A stretch of 64,000 nucleotides of DNA from Sporichthya brevicatena (GCF_039525035.1 NZ_BAAAHE010000014.1:192022-256021); one strand, 5' to 3'. Positions 52,771-61,319 are shown, counted from the first letter of the stretch. Notes: generated by a model from the letters alone, not told the origin. A program made the numbers and translations.

Positions 52771-52947
52771 ATGACGGCGATCGACGAGCGACTGACGGCC
52801 CCGGTGTCGGTCCGGCACCCGGAGCAGGGCTGGAACCTGCTGGTCAACGGGGTGGTCCTCTTCGACGACGGGGGCGCACTCCTCCCCACCGGCGAGGCCC
52901 TCGCCCCGCCCGTCCCGGTCCTGGTCCCCGCCGCCCGCGCCGCCTGA
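52771..52947 (+). CDS. Small protein resembling the C-terminal part of DUF5999 proteins
   Basis: 58 aa. The core HPEQGWNLLVNGVVLFDDGG followed by ALLPTGE resembles the conserved half of small actinobacterial DUF5999 proteins, but the Cys/His-rich N-terminal part usual in that family is absent. I chose ATG 52771; GTG 52762 and ATG 52723 are alternatives that would add 3 or 16 residues. Function unknown. It has its own upstream repeat region and is followed by the 1.5-copy palindromic element. Confidence 0.55.
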   Translation: MTAIDERLTAPVSVRHPEQGWNLLVNGVVLFDDGGALLPTGEALAPPVPVLVPAARAA

Positions 52948-52963
52948 GCGCCGCCACCGTCAT

Positions 52964-53044
52964 AAAAGGGTGACACCCCTTACTTCGTAGTAACAAGAAA
53001 GGGTGACACCCCTTGTTGCGCAGTAAGGGGTGTCACCCTTTCTT
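52964..53044. repeat. One and a half copies of the 58-bp palindrome family
   Basis: A half-element starts at 52964 (AAAAGGGTGACACCCC, then TTACT). A full copy follows at 52995-53044 with arms of 25 nt pairing except at two central positions. The core AAGGGTGACACCCCTT is identical to that at 43169-43226 and 61320-61369. It lies after the small CDS and before the promoter of the dehydratase operon, so here the genes are co-directional. Confidence 0.75.
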
Positions 53045-53062
53045 CACGCCGGCGGCCGCTTG

Positions 53063-53093
53063 GCTAAATCGGTTATATATGCAACGATTTAGC
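53063..53093. promoter_or_regulatory. Regulon box e (upstream of dehydratase operon), most symmetric copy
   Basis: Outer arms GCTAAATCG (53063-53071) and CGATTTAGC (53085-53093) form a perfect 9-bp inverted repeat around a TATA-rich centre; the 25-bp box itself is 53066-53090. The ATG is at 53116. TATATAT in the centre could be the -10. This copy best defines the symmetry of the family. Confidence 0.75.
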
Positions 53094-53115
53094 TCGAGCG
53101 AGCGTAGGAGCGTGG

Positions 53116-54402
53116 ATGACGACCAGTGTCGAGCGCGAGGCGGCGGCCGAGCAGGCTGAGCCGGAGGGCGTGACGTTCGGGCGGCTGAACGACGCGGGCA
53201 TCGAGAAGTTCCGGGAGAAGATCGGCCTGGACTGGCCCTACAGCCGGTGGACGACCTGGAACGAGGAGGCGACCCGGGACGGGATCCGCCACTACGCGCA
53301 CGGGTTCGGCGACGACAACCCGCTCTGGACCGAGCCCGACTACGCGGCCGCGAGCCGCTGGGGCGGCATCATCGCCCCGCCCGGGTTCCTCGAGGGCGCC
53401 GGGCTGACCCCGGAGATCCCGCGGAACCCGGAGGACAAGGGCCGGGGCAAGGGAGCGCTCGCCGGGGTCCACATGTTCTGGGCCGGCGACCACATCCGCT
53501 TCTTCCGCCCGGTGCGCGAGGGCGACCGGATCTGGGTCCGCCGCTTCTACGTCGGGATCGAGCCGAAGGAGTCGCGCTTCGGTGGCCGCTCCGCTCTCTC
53601 CGTCCGCCGTCGCGTGTACTGGAACGACGCCGGAGAGCTGATCGCGATCTGGGACGCGGACTTCGTCCACACCGAGCGCGACACCGCCGCGAAGCGCAAC
53701 CGCACCAAGGAGGCGCCGCCGCCCCAGCACGTCTACACCGACGAGGAGATCGCCGACGTCGACGCGCACTACGCGGCCGAGACGATCCGGGGCGGGGAAA
53801 CCCGCTACGTCGAGGACGTGACGGTCGGTCAGGAGCTAGAGACCCGGTACCGCGGGCCCATGGTGATCGGCGACATCATCGCCTGGCTCCAGGGCAACGG
53901 CCGGCACGAGATCTACCCGTACCGGCTCAACCACAAGAACCGGCAGCGGATGGGCGGCTTCTACTCCCGCAACGCGGACGGGGCCTGGGACTCGGCGATG
54001 CGCGTCCACTGGGACGACGAGTACGCCCGTTCTGTCGGTGCGCGCCGCGCCTACGACTACGGCATGCTCCGCAACGCCTGGATGACCCAGCTCGTCACCG
54101 ACTGGATGGGTGACGACGCGATCCTCGTCGCCTGCGACGACAAGATCACCGGCTTCAACACCCTCGGCGACCTCACCAAGTTGACGGGGTCGGTCGTCGA
54201 GATCGACACGACCGGCGAGTGGCCCGAGGTGCTCTGCCGCGTCGAGTGCCACAACCAGTTCGGCGACCGGACCTCCTACGGGACGTTCCGCGTCCGGCTC
54301 CCCTCGCGGGAGCGCGGCCTGCCCGAGTTCCCCGAGCCCCCGGCCGACCACGGCCTGCTGCCCGGGATGCCGACGCCGGTGTCCGGCCCGTGGGCGCGGT
54401 GA
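53116..54402 (+). CDS. MaoC/FAS1-like hot-dog dehydratase (two hot-dog domains)
   Basis: 428 aa. Two hot-dog-like halves: about residues 25-190 (YAHGFGDDNPLWTEPDYA and IIAPPGF are MaoC-N-type) and about 220-410 (ETRYRGPMVIGDIIAW, HWDDEYARSVGARRAYDYG). The second half carries the DYG...W pattern common in bile-acid and terpenoid clusters. It hydrates or dehydrates a 2-enoyl/3-hydroxyacyl-CoA. Shine-Dalgarno AGGAG; regulon box e is 25 nt upstream. Leads a three-gene operon. Confidence 0.85.
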   Translation: MTTSVEREAAAEQAEPEGVTFGRLNDAGIEKFREKIGLDWPYSRWTTWNEEATRDGIRHYAHGFGDDNPLWTEPDYAAASRWGGIIAPPGFLEGAGLTPEIPRNPEDKGRGKGALAGVHMFWAGDHIRFFRPVREGDRIWVRRFYVGIEPKESRFGGRSALSVRRRVYWNDAGELIAIWDADFVHTERDTAAKRNRTKEAPPPQHVYTDEEIADVDAHYAAETIRGGETRYVEDVTVGQELETRYRGPMVIGDIIAWLQGNGRHEIYPYRLNHKNRQRMGGFYSRNADGAWDSAMRVHWDDEYARSVGARRAYDYGMLRNAWMTQLVTDWMGDDAILVACDDKITGFNTLGDLTKLTGSVVEIDTTGEWPEVLCRVECHNQFGDRTSYGTFRVRLPSRERGLPEFPEPPADHGLLPGMPTPVSGPWAR

Positions 54403-55826
54403 GTGTCGAGCAGATCCTCGACCCCGCGACGGGTGAGGTCCTCGGGACCGTCCCGAACGCCGGTCCGGCCGAGGTCGAGAAGGCACTGAGCGCGGCCCGC
54501 GCCGCCGCCGACGGGGCGTGGGGTCGCGAGACCCCGCAGGGTCGCAGCGCGCTGCTGCACCGCCTGCTCGCCGAGCTTGCGGCCAAGCCCGACCACCTGC
54601 TCGACGTCGTGGTGTCCGAGACCGGGTGCCCGGTCTCCCTCGCGCGCACGCAGCAGGTGGCGCTGCCGTTGCAGCACCTGGAGTACTGGGCCGACCTCGC
54701 CGCCCGGCCGGCACTGGACCCGCGCCCGCCGGTGACGACGAGGCGCCCCGACGGCTCCGGTGTCGTCGGCAACTGGGTCGTCCGACGCGCGCCGTACGGC
54801 GTCGTCGCCGCGATCACGCCGTACAACTTCCCGTTCCTGGAGAACGTGATGAAGCTCGGCCCGGCGCTCGCGGCCGGGAACGCCGTCGTCCTCAAGCCGT
54901 CGCCGTGGACGCCGTACTCGGCGCTCGCGATCGCCGAGGCGGCCCAGCGCGCCGACCTCCCCCCGGGGGTCCTCACCGTGCTGACCGGCGGCGCCGACGT
55001 CGGGGTCGCGGTCACCACCGACCCCCGGGTCGACCTGATCTCGTTCACCGGCTCCGACGCCGTGGGCGCGCAGATCCTCGCGGCCGCCGCGCCGCGGCTG
55101 ACCAAGGTCGTGCTCGAACTCGGCGGCAAGTCCGCCCTCATTGTCCGCGCCGACGCCGACCTCGATCTCGCGGTCCGCGTCGGCGCCGCCAGCGTCACCA
55201 CCCACGCCGGCCAGGGCTGTGCGCTGACGACCCGTCATCTCGTTCACACCGACGTCCGGGCCGCCTACCTCGAGCGCCTCGCGGCCGTGCTCGACCGTGC
55301 CGTCGTGGGCGACCCGCGCGACGAGTCCACGACGGTCGGTCCGCTGATCCGGACCGGTGCCCGCGACCGCGTCGAGTCCTTCGTCGCCGGGGCGCTGGAA
55401 CGCGGCGCCACCGTCGTCTCCGGCGCCGCGCGCGTGACCGGCCTCCCGGCGCGCCTCTCCGGCGGTGCCTACTACCGGCCCACCGTGCTGGCGGACGTCG
55501 AGAACTCGTGGCCCGTCGCGCAGGAGGAGATCTTCGGCCCGGTCGCCGTCGTGATCGACGTGCGCGACGACGACGAGGCCGTGGCGGTGGCGAACGACTC
55601 GCCGTACGGGCTCGCGGGGCACGTCGTCTCCCGCGACACCGCCGCGGCGATGGATCTCGCGACGCGGCTGCGCACCGGCAGCGTCGACCTCAACGGCGGC
55701 CCGGGCTGGACCAACCCGGGCGTCCCGTTCGGCGGCTGGAAGCGCTCGGGTCTCGGCCGTGAGAACGGCCCCGAGGGCCTCGACGAGTACACGCTTTTCC
55801 AGACGATCAAGTACGCGGCCCGATGA
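54399..55826 (+). CDS. Aldehyde dehydrogenase
   Basis: 475 aa. GVVAAITPYNFPFLEN near 140, LELGGKSALIV with the base Glu near 235, HAGQGCALTTR with the nucleophile Cys near 270, and QEEIFGPVAVV. I chose GTG 54399, a 4-nt overlap with the dehydratase stop; GTG 54390 would add three residues. It is distinct from the enzyme at 48388 and probably acts on another aldehyde, perhaps one released by the retro-aldolase. A 4-nt overlap links it to the acyl-CoA synthetase. Confidence 0.92.
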   Translation: MSVEQILDPATGEVLGTVPNAGPAEVEKALSAARAAADGAWGRETPQGRSALLHRLLAELAAKPDHLLDVVVSETGCPVSLARTQQVALPLQHLEYWADLAARPALDPRPPVTTRRPDGSGVVGNWVVRRAPYGVVAAITPYNFPFLENVMKLGPALAAGNAVVLKPSPWTPYSALAIAEAAQRADLPPGVLTVLTGGADVGVAVTTDPRVDLISFTGSDAVGAQILAAAAPRLTKVVLELGGKSALIVRADADLDLAVRVGAASVTTHAGQGCALTTRHLVHTDVRAAYLERLAAVLDRAVVGDPRDESTTVGPLIRTGARDRVESFVAGALERGATVVSGAARVTGLPARLSGGAYYRPTVLADVENSWPVAQEEIFGPVAVVIDVRDDDEAVAVANDSPYGLAGHVVSRDTAAAMDLATRLRTGSVDLNGGPGWTNPGVPFGGWKRSGLGRENGPEGLDEYTLFQTIKYAAR

Positions 55827-57346
55827 GCACGCGCAACGCCGGCGGATCGCTGGCCCGACTGTTGGCCTGGCGCCGGGACGAAGCCCCGGACGCCGGATTC
55901 GTCCTCGTCGAGGACGACGGCCCCTGGACGTACCGGCAGCTCGCGGCGGGCGCTGCGCGCGTCGCGGCCGGTCTGGACGCGGTTCGTCCCGGCGACCGGG
56001 TCGTTCTCCGGATCGGCAACGACGAGCGGTTCCTGGCGGCGGCGTCGGCGATCTGGTCCCGCGAGGCCGCGGTCGTTCCCATGCACCCGGCCGCCCCGCC
56101 GGAGGAGGTCGCGCGGGTCGTGGCGACCCTCGGCGTCACGGCCGTCGTGCTCGACCCCGACGACCCCGCAGGCGGGCAGCTCGAGGTGCCCGTCGTCCCG
56201 TTCGCCCGGATCCCGCGCACCGACCCGGGCGCCGAGGCCGCGGAGTACACCGCGCCGACGCGCGACGTCGGCGCCGAACCCGCCTTGGTCCTGCTCACCT
56301 CGGGCACGACCGGTGCGCCCAAGGGCGTCGTACTGACCCACGACAACGCGTGGTCCAACGTACGCGCGACGGTCTCGGCCTTCCGTTCCGACACCTCGCT
56401 GAGTCCGCTCGCCGACGAGAGCAAGCCGCCGAACCTGATCGCGAACCCGCTCTCGCACACCGCGGGCGTCGTGCGGCTGATCTTCGCGCTCTACGTCGGA
56501 CGCCGCATCGCGCTGCTGCGCAAGTTCGACGGCCGCGCGGCCAAGCGCCTCATCGACGCCCACGGCATCGACAATCTGACGCTCAATCCGACGATGCTCC
56601 GCCTGCTGCTCGACGCCCTCGAACCGGGGGAGGACCTCGGCCGGGTGAAGTACGTCGGCTCGGGCACGGCCCCGTTGCCTCCGCCGCTGCGCGAGGAGTT
56701 CGAGGCGCGCTTCGGCGTCCCGGTCCTGCAGGCGTACGGGCAGACCGAGGCCTTCGGCGGTATCGCGGTCGAGAGCGCGAAGGACGTCCTCGCCGGGCGG
56801 CGTCGCCCCGGCTCGGTCGGGCGGCCGCTGCCGGGCGTCGAGGTCCGGATCGTCCGCGCCGACGGCACCGAGGCAGGTCCGGGGGAGCAGGGCGAGATCC
56901 GGGCGCGCTCGCGCTCGACGACGTCCGGGTACCTCGGCGCCGAACCCGGCGCGAGCCCGCTCGACGACGACGGCTGGCTGCGCACCGGCGACCTCGGCCA
57001 CCTCGACGACGACGGCTACCTGTACATCACGGGCCGGCTCAAGAACACGATCATCTGCGGCGGCTTCAACGTCATCCCGGAGGAGGTCGAGGCCGCGCTG
57101 GCGGAGGACCCGCGGGTGCGCGAGGCCTCGGTCGTCGGGCTGCCGGACGACAAGCTCGGTGAGATCCCCGTCGCGGTCGTCGAGACCACGGCGACGGCGG
57201 AGGAGGTGCTCGCCGCCGTCGCGCCCCGCCTCGCGCCGTACAAGCGGCCGCGGCACGTGCTCGTCGTCCCGGCGCTGCCCAAGGTCGCCAACGGCAAGGT
57301 CGACCGCCCGGCGGTCCGGGCGCTGGCGGAGAAGGCCGCGCGGTGA
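55823..57346 (+). CDS. Acyl-CoA synthetase (AMP-forming)
   Basis: 507 aa. LTSGTTGAPKGVVLTHDN is the P-loop, AYGQTEAFGGIAVES the adenine/acyl site, GRLKNTIICGGFNVIPEEVE the hinge, and a terminal Lys is in KVANGKVDRPAVR. It lies directly after an aldehyde dehydrogenase, so the two could turn an aldehyde into acyl-CoA via the free acid. ATG overlaps the upstream stop by 4 nt. The convergent GntR gene ends 5 nt downstream. Confidence 0.92.
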   Translation: MSTRNAGGSLARLLAWRRDEAPDAGFVLVEDDGPWTYRQLAAGAARVAAGLDAVRPGDRVVLRIGNDERFLAAASAIWSREAAVVPMHPAAPPEEVARVVATLGVTAVVLDPDDPAGGQLEVPVVPFARIPRTDPGAEAAEYTAPTRDVGAEPALVLLTSGTTGAPKGVVLTHDNAWSNVRATVSAFRSDTSLSPLADESKPPNLIANPLSHTAGVVRLIFALYVGRRIALLRKFDGRAAKRLIDAHGIDNLTLNPTMLRLLLDALEPGEDLGRVKYVGSGTAPLPPPLREEFEARFGVPVLQAYGQTEAFGGIAVESAKDVLAGRRRPGSVGRPLPGVEVRIVRADGTEAGPGEQGEIRARSRSTTSGYLGAEPGASPLDDDGWLRTGDLGHLDDDGYLYITGRLKNTIICGGFNVIPEEVEAALAEDPRVREASVVGLPDDKLGEIPVAVVETTATAEEVLAAVAPRLAPYKRPRHVLVVPALPKVANGKVDRPAVRALAEKAAR

Positions 57347-57351
57347 GCGGC

Positions 57352-58128
57352 TCAGATCTCCAGGTCGAGCACGCTCGCAGTGTCGACGGTCTGCGCGAGC
57401 CGGCGGTGGATGAACTCCAGGTGGTCGCGCCAGACCTTCGCGGCGTCGGCGAACTTCCCGGCCTCGATCAGGTCGACGACCTGCTCGTGCACGTCGATGC
57501 CCTCCTGCGACCGCGAGGGCTCGCGGCTGCGCAGCCGCTGGTTCTCGAACCGCGCGGTGTGCGCGTCGATCAGTTGCTGCACGAGTTCCTGAAACAGCGT
57601 CAGGGGCGGATTGTTCGCAAGCGCGACCAGCTCGGTGTGGAACCGGCCGCCGACCGCGCACAGCGTCGCGAAGTCGGTCTCGTCGCGGGTGGCGGCGACC
57701 AGCTCGCGGAGCTTGGCGATCTGGTCCTGGCTCGGCGGGTTGCTCGCGAGGTCGGCGATCGCCGCCGGTTCGAGCAGCAGGCGCGCGGTGTGGACGTCGT
57801 CCAGCGACGTCGAGTGGAACATCAGCACGTTGCCGAGGTAGCGCCCCGCGACCTGCGGCGAGGGCCGGTTGACGCGTGTCCCGCCCCGGCGCCCGCGCTG
57901 GACCGTGACGAGCAGCTCGGTCTCCAGGATCCGCAGCGCCTGACGCAGCGTCGGACGCGAGACGCCGAGCTCGGCGGTCATCTCGGCCTCGGGCGGGAGC
58001 ATCTCGCCCTCCGCCCGCTCGCCGGCGACGATCTGGCGCCGCAGCTCCGCCGCGACCACCTCGGCCGCCTTGCCGCGTCCTTTGGCGGCCGGCTCCGCCG
58101 GGTCGACCGGGGCCGCGGGTTCGGACAT
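57352..58128 (-). CDS. GntR/FadR-type (FCD domain) transcriptional regulator
   Basis: 258 aa. Winged helix-turn-helix with LPPEAEMTAELGVSRPTLRQALRILE (about residues 43-68). The FCD domain has FHTELVALANNPPL and VHEQVVDLIEAGKF, with His residues in place for a metal/effector site. I place the start at ATG 58128, which has a strong GGAAGGAG Shine-Dalgarno; a longer frame from 58191 would translate the 17-bp palindrome and is unlikely. Regulon box g and a solo palindrome lie upstream, which suggests autoregulation. Confidence 0.9.
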   Translation of the reverse strand: MSEPAAPVDPAEPAAKGRGKAAEVVAAELRRQIVAGERAEGEMLPPEAEMTAELGVSRPTLRQALRILETELLVTVQRGRRGGTRVNRPSPQVAGRYLGNVLMFHSTSLDDVHTARLLLEPAAIADLASNPPSQDQIAKLRELVAATRDETDFATLCAVGGRFHTELVALANNPPLTLFQELVQQLIDAHTARFENQRLRSREPSRSQEGIDVHEQVVDLIEAGKFADAAKVWRDHLEFIHRRLAQTVDTASVLDLEI

Positions 58129-58153
58129 CGCGGCGGCTCCTTCCGGCCGATCG

Positions 58154-58172
58154 GTGGAGATGACATCTCCAC
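58154..58172. repeat. Solo copy of the 17-bp palindrome in a GntR leader
   Basis: TGGAGATGACATCTCCA at 58155-58171, extended by one G/C pair on each side. Identical to three of the four copies at 34744-34872. It sits 26 nt upstream of the GntR ATG, between it and regulon box g, so it would be in the leader or at the promoter. It may be an operator or a leader hairpin. Confidence 0.7.
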
Positions 58173-58180
58173 CCGGGGTG

Positions 58181-58205
58181 TAAGCGGTCATTTTACTGCC
58201 GATTT
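58181..58205. promoter_or_regulatory. Regulon box g (GntR / LLM divergent region)
   Basis: Reverse-complement reading has left half AAATCGGCA and right half ACCGCTTA, matching the shared 25-bp box. It lies between the GntR gene (start 58128, minus) and the LLM gene (start 58247, plus). Confidence 0.6.
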
Positions 58206-58246
58206 CCCCCGTTCCGGCGTCGGCCGCTCCGGGAGGCGGTGAGTTC

Positions 58247-59206
58247 GTGCGCCTCTCGGTCCGCGTCCGCTACTCCGGGACCGCCGCGCTGGAGCCGCTG
58301 CTGCTCGCCGCGGAGGAGTACGGCTACGACGGCTTCTGGGTCAGCGAGCCCTGGGGAGTGGACGCCTCCGCACTGCTCGGCTGGTGCGCGGCCCGGACGC
58401 GGCGGATCGCGCTCGGGACGCACGTCGCGTCCGTGTACGCCCGCACCCCGGCGGCGACGGCGGCGATGGCCGCCACGCTCCAGGACGTCTCCGGCGGGCG
58501 GTTCCGCCTCGGGCTCGGGACCTCCGGTCCGCACGTGGTCGAGGGCTGGCACGGGGTGCCGTTCGAACGCCCGCTGGCCCGGATCCGCGAGACCGTCGCC
58601 GCCGTCCGGACCGTGGTCGCGGGGGAGCCCGTCTCCCACCGTGACCGGCGGCCGCTGCGCACCGCCCTGCCGGGCGACGTGCCGCCCGTGCCGGTCTACG
58701 TCGGCGCGCTCGGCCCGCGCAACCAGGAACTGACCGCCGACGTCGCCGACGGGTGGACGCCGACGCCGTTCACCCCGGACGAGCCGGCGTTCGCGCTCCC
58801 TTTGACGAAGCGGCTCGCGGGGAACGACCGGGCCGTCGCGGTCGCGCCCACCGTCCCGGCCGCCGTCGGTGACGCCGAGGCGGTGCGGGCCCTGGAACGC
58901 GGCTGGTCCGCGCTGTACCTGCGGGGGATGGGTGACTTCTACGCCGCGGCCGCGGAGACCATGGGCTTCGGCGCGATGGTCGCGGCGCTCCGCGCGGCGC
59001 CGGACCGGGCGGCGGCGAAGGCGGCCGTGACCGACGACTACGTCGACGCGATCGGGCTCTTCGGCCCGCCGGAGCGGATCCGCGAGCGGGCCACCCGCTA
59101 CGTTGCCGCCGGCGTCGACGAACTCGTCGTCGAACTGCGCAAGCCCCACCTCGACGACCAACTCAACGACCTGCGGGTCCTGGTCGAGACGCTGAAAGGA
59201 CTGTGA
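58247..59206 (+). CDS. Luciferase-like (LLM) F420-dependent oxidoreductase
   Basis: 319 aa. LSVRVRYSGTAALEPLLLAA start, GYDGFWVSEPWG, RIALGTHVASVYARTPAATA and DVSGGRFRLGLGTSG identify the F420-type LLM family. The end has FGPPERIRERATRYVAAGVDELVV. GTG start preceded by GGGAGG. It is the first gene of a four-gene operon and ends in a TGATG overlap with a SnoaL-like gene. Third LLM enzyme of the window. Confidence 0.9.
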   Translation: MRLSVRVRYSGTAALEPLLLAAEEYGYDGFWVSEPWGVDASALLGWCAARTRRIALGTHVASVYARTPAATAAMAATLQDVSGGRFRLGLGTSGPHVVEGWHGVPFERPLARIRETVAAVRTVVAGEPVSHRDRRPLRTALPGDVPPVPVYVGALGPRNQELTADVADGWTPTPFTPDEPAFALPLTKRLAGNDRAVAVAPTVPAAVGDAEAVRALERGWSALYLRGMGDFYAAAAETMGFGAMVAALRAAPDRAAAKAAVTDDYVDAIGLFGPPERIRERATRYVAAGVDELVVELRKPHLDDQLNDLRVLVETLKGL

Positions 59207-59589
59207 TGGACAAGCTGGAGATCCACGAGCTCGCGGCGCGTTACGCCGACCTCTGCGACCGGGCGGACTGGGACGCCGTCGTCGACCTGTACACCGCGGA
59301 CGGGGTGTTCGACGCGCAGGACGTCTACGGCCGCGTCGCGACCGGGCACGACGACCTGCTCGACTTCTACAAGTCGTTCCCCACCGCGATCGCGCACCAC
59401 CCGACGAGCCTGTACTCCACGATCGACGGCGACCGCGCCACCGCGCGGATGAAGATGCTCGTCTTCTTCGGCTCCGGCGGGTTCTCGGTCAACTACGACT
59501 GGGAGCTGCGGGGCGTCGACGGCGAGTGGAGGATCGCGCGGCAGTCCATCGCGGTGCAGGGCAAGCTGCCGGCCGCGAAGTCGGCATGA
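59206..59589 (+). CDS. SnoaL/NTF2-like protein
   Basis: 127 aa. The helix LEIHELAARYADLCDRADWDAVVDLYTADGVFD and later HHPTSLYSTIDGDRATARMKML and WELRGVDGEWRIARQSI match SnoaL_4-type NTF2 folds. Family members include ketosteroid isomerases and small cyclases or hydrolases, so an isomerase or hydrolase role on a cyclic substrate is possible. I chose ATG 59206 (1-nt overlap, AAAGGA upstream) over GTG 59203. A 4-nt overlap follows to the SDR. Confidence 0.85.
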   Translation: MDKLEIHELAARYADLCDRADWDAVVDLYTADGVFDAQDVYGRVATGHDDLLDFYKSFPTAIAHHPTSLYSTIDGDRATARMKMLVFFGSGGFSVNYDWELRGVDGEWRIARQSIAVQGKLPAAKSA

Positions 59590-60455
59590 CCTCTCCCGGC
59601 GGCGGTCGCGTCGCCGGCAAGGTTGTCCTGATCACCGGGGCCGCCCGGGGTCAGGGGCGGCACCAGGCGATCGCCCTGGCCGAGCAGGGCGCGGACATTC
59701 TCGCCCTCGACCTGTGTGCGGACATCGACTCGGTGCCGTACCCGCTCGCGACGCCGGACGAGCTCGACGAGACCGCGAAGCTCGTCGCCGCCACCGGACG
59801 GCGCGTGGTGGCGCTGCGGGTGGACGTCCGGGAGCGGGCGGAGCTCCGCCGCGCGGTCGCCGACGGCGTGGCCGAACTCGGGCGCCTCGACGTCGTCGTC
59901 GCCCAGGCCGGGATCACCGCGCTCGGCGCCGAGCTCCCGCGCACCGCGTGGGCCGACACGGTCGACGTGAACCTGGTCGGGGTCGTGAACACCGTCCACG
60001 CGGCGCTGCCGCACCTCGGCGCCGGCGCGTCGGTGATCGCGACCGGGTCGCTGGTCGCGTTGCGTCCCCGGCGGGCCTACGACGAGGCTGGGCCGGGATC
60101 GGCGGGGTACAAGTACGCGAAGCTCGCGCTGGCGCACTACATCCACGAGCTCGCGACGGTCCTCGCGCCGGAGCGCATCCGCGTCAACGCCGTCCACCCG
60201 ACGAACGTCGACACCCCGATGCTGCAGAACGATTCGATCTACCGGCAGTTCCGCCGCGACCTCGAGCACCCGACCCGTGAGGACGCCGAGGGTGTGTTCG
60301 GGGTGATCCACCCGATGCCGACCCCGTTCGTGGACGCTGCGGACATCACCCACGCGGTGCTGTACCTCGCCTCCGACGAGTCCCGTTACGTGACCGGGAT
60401 GCAGTTGCGCGTCGACGCAGGTGGTTATCTGACGGTCAATGAGTTCCGGCCCTGA
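59586..60455 (+). CDS. Mycofactocin-coupled SDR family oxidoreductase
   Basis: 289 aa. TGAARGQG near 18-25, the insertion DLCADIDSVPYPLATPDEL and catalytic YKYAK. Very close to the product of 40355-41209 over the whole length (both have HPTNVDTPMLQN and YLASDESRYVTG), so these two are recent paralogues with probably similar substrates. ATG overlaps the SnoaL gene by 4 nt. Confidence 0.9.
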   Translation: MTSPGGGRVAGKVVLITGAARGQGRHQAIALAEQGADILALDLCADIDSVPYPLATPDELDETAKLVAATGRRVVALRVDVRERAELRRAVADGVAELGRLDVVVAQAGITALGAELPRTAWADTVDVNLVGVVNTVHAALPHLGAGASVIATGSLVALRPRRAYDEAGPGSAGYKYAKLALAHYIHELATVLAPERIRVNAVHPTNVDTPMLQNDSIYRQFRRDLEHPTREDAEGVFGVIHPMPTPFVDAADITHAVLYLASDESRYVTGMQLRVDAGGYLTVNEFRP

Positions 60456-60465
60456 GGAGCACGTC

Positions 60466-61296
60466 ATGGAACCCGGCGACTTCGCCGAACTGGACTACGC
60501 CGTCGCCGACGGCGTCGCGACCGTCACGCTGAACCGCCCGGAGCGACGCAACGCGTGGTCCGGGCGGATGGCGGTGGAGTACCGCTGGGCGCTGCACCAC
60601 GCCGACACCGACCCAGCCGTCCGCGTCGTCGTCCTCACCGGCGCGGGCGGCGACTTCTGCGCCGGCGCCCACTCCGAGTCGCTGAACAAGATCTCCGACG
60701 GCGGGGGCTCGTACCAGCCGGAGAAGCTCCCGCTGCCCCCGTACCCCGAGGGTGCGCCCGACGGCATGCGACGCAATCACGTCGTGCCGCTGCTGATCTC
60801 GACGCCGGTGATCGCCGCGATCCGCGGCGCCTGCGCGGGCGCGGGGTTCGTCCTCGCGACCTACGCCGACTTCCGCTTCGCCGCCGCCGACGCCCGGATC
60901 ACGACCTCGTTCGCCCGCCTCGGCCTCCCGGCGGAGTACGGCATCAATTGGTTGTTGCCCCGTCAGATCGGTGTCACCAACGCGGCGATCCTGCTGTACA
61001 CGGCGGCGATCTGCGACGGCGAGCGGGCCCGCGACCTCGGTTGGGTCCAGTCCGTCCACGCCGCCGACGACGTGCTCCCCGCCGCGCTGGAGTTCGCGAC
61101 CTCCCTCGCCCGCCACAGCTCGGGGGAGTCGCTGCGGATGATGAAGCGTCAGCTCATGGTCGACGCCTGGGGCCCCCTCGACGAGGCCTACACCCGCTCG
61201 GTGCAGGACATGAACGCCGCCCTGAAGCACCCGGACATCCGCGTCGGCCTGCGTGCCCTGAAGGAGAAGCGCCTCCCCGACTTCCTCGCCGAATGA
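60466..61296 (+). CDS. Crotonase-family enoyl-CoA hydratase/isomerase
   Basis: 276 aa. DFCAGAHSESLNK and RGACAGAGFVLATYAD form the oxyanion hole, and FARLGLPAEYGINWLLPR and the FLAE end are typical of one crotonase branch. The first catalytic Glu position seems replaced (ATYAD). I prefer ATG 60466, which has GAGGAG 6 nt upstream; ATG 60439 would overlap the SDR by 17 nt. Last gene before a palindromic terminator. Confidence 0.88.
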   Translation: MEPGDFAELDYAVADGVATVTLNRPERRNAWSGRMAVEYRWALHHADTDPAVRVVVLTGAGGDFCAGAHSESLNKISDGGGSYQPEKLPLPPYPEGAPDGMRRNHVVPLLISTPVIAAIRGACAGAGFVLATYADFRFAAADARITTSFARLGLPAEYGINWLLPRQIGVTNAAILLYTAAICDGERARDLGWVQSVHAADDVLPAALEFATSLARHSSGESLRMMKRQLMVDAWGPLDEAYTRSVQDMNAALKHPDIRVGLRALKEKRLPDFLAE

Positions 61297-61319
61297 CTCG
61301 TCGACGGCAGCCTGTGGAA

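Noticed and set aside
55472..57661. Long open frame on the minus strand (729 codons)
   Set aside because: Arg/Asp-rich shadow of the aldehyde dehydrogenase and acyl-CoA synthetase genes; no domain resemblance.
58129..58191. N-terminal extension of the second GntR
   Set aside because: It would translate the 17-bp palindrome; ATG 58128 has GGAAGGAG at the right distance.
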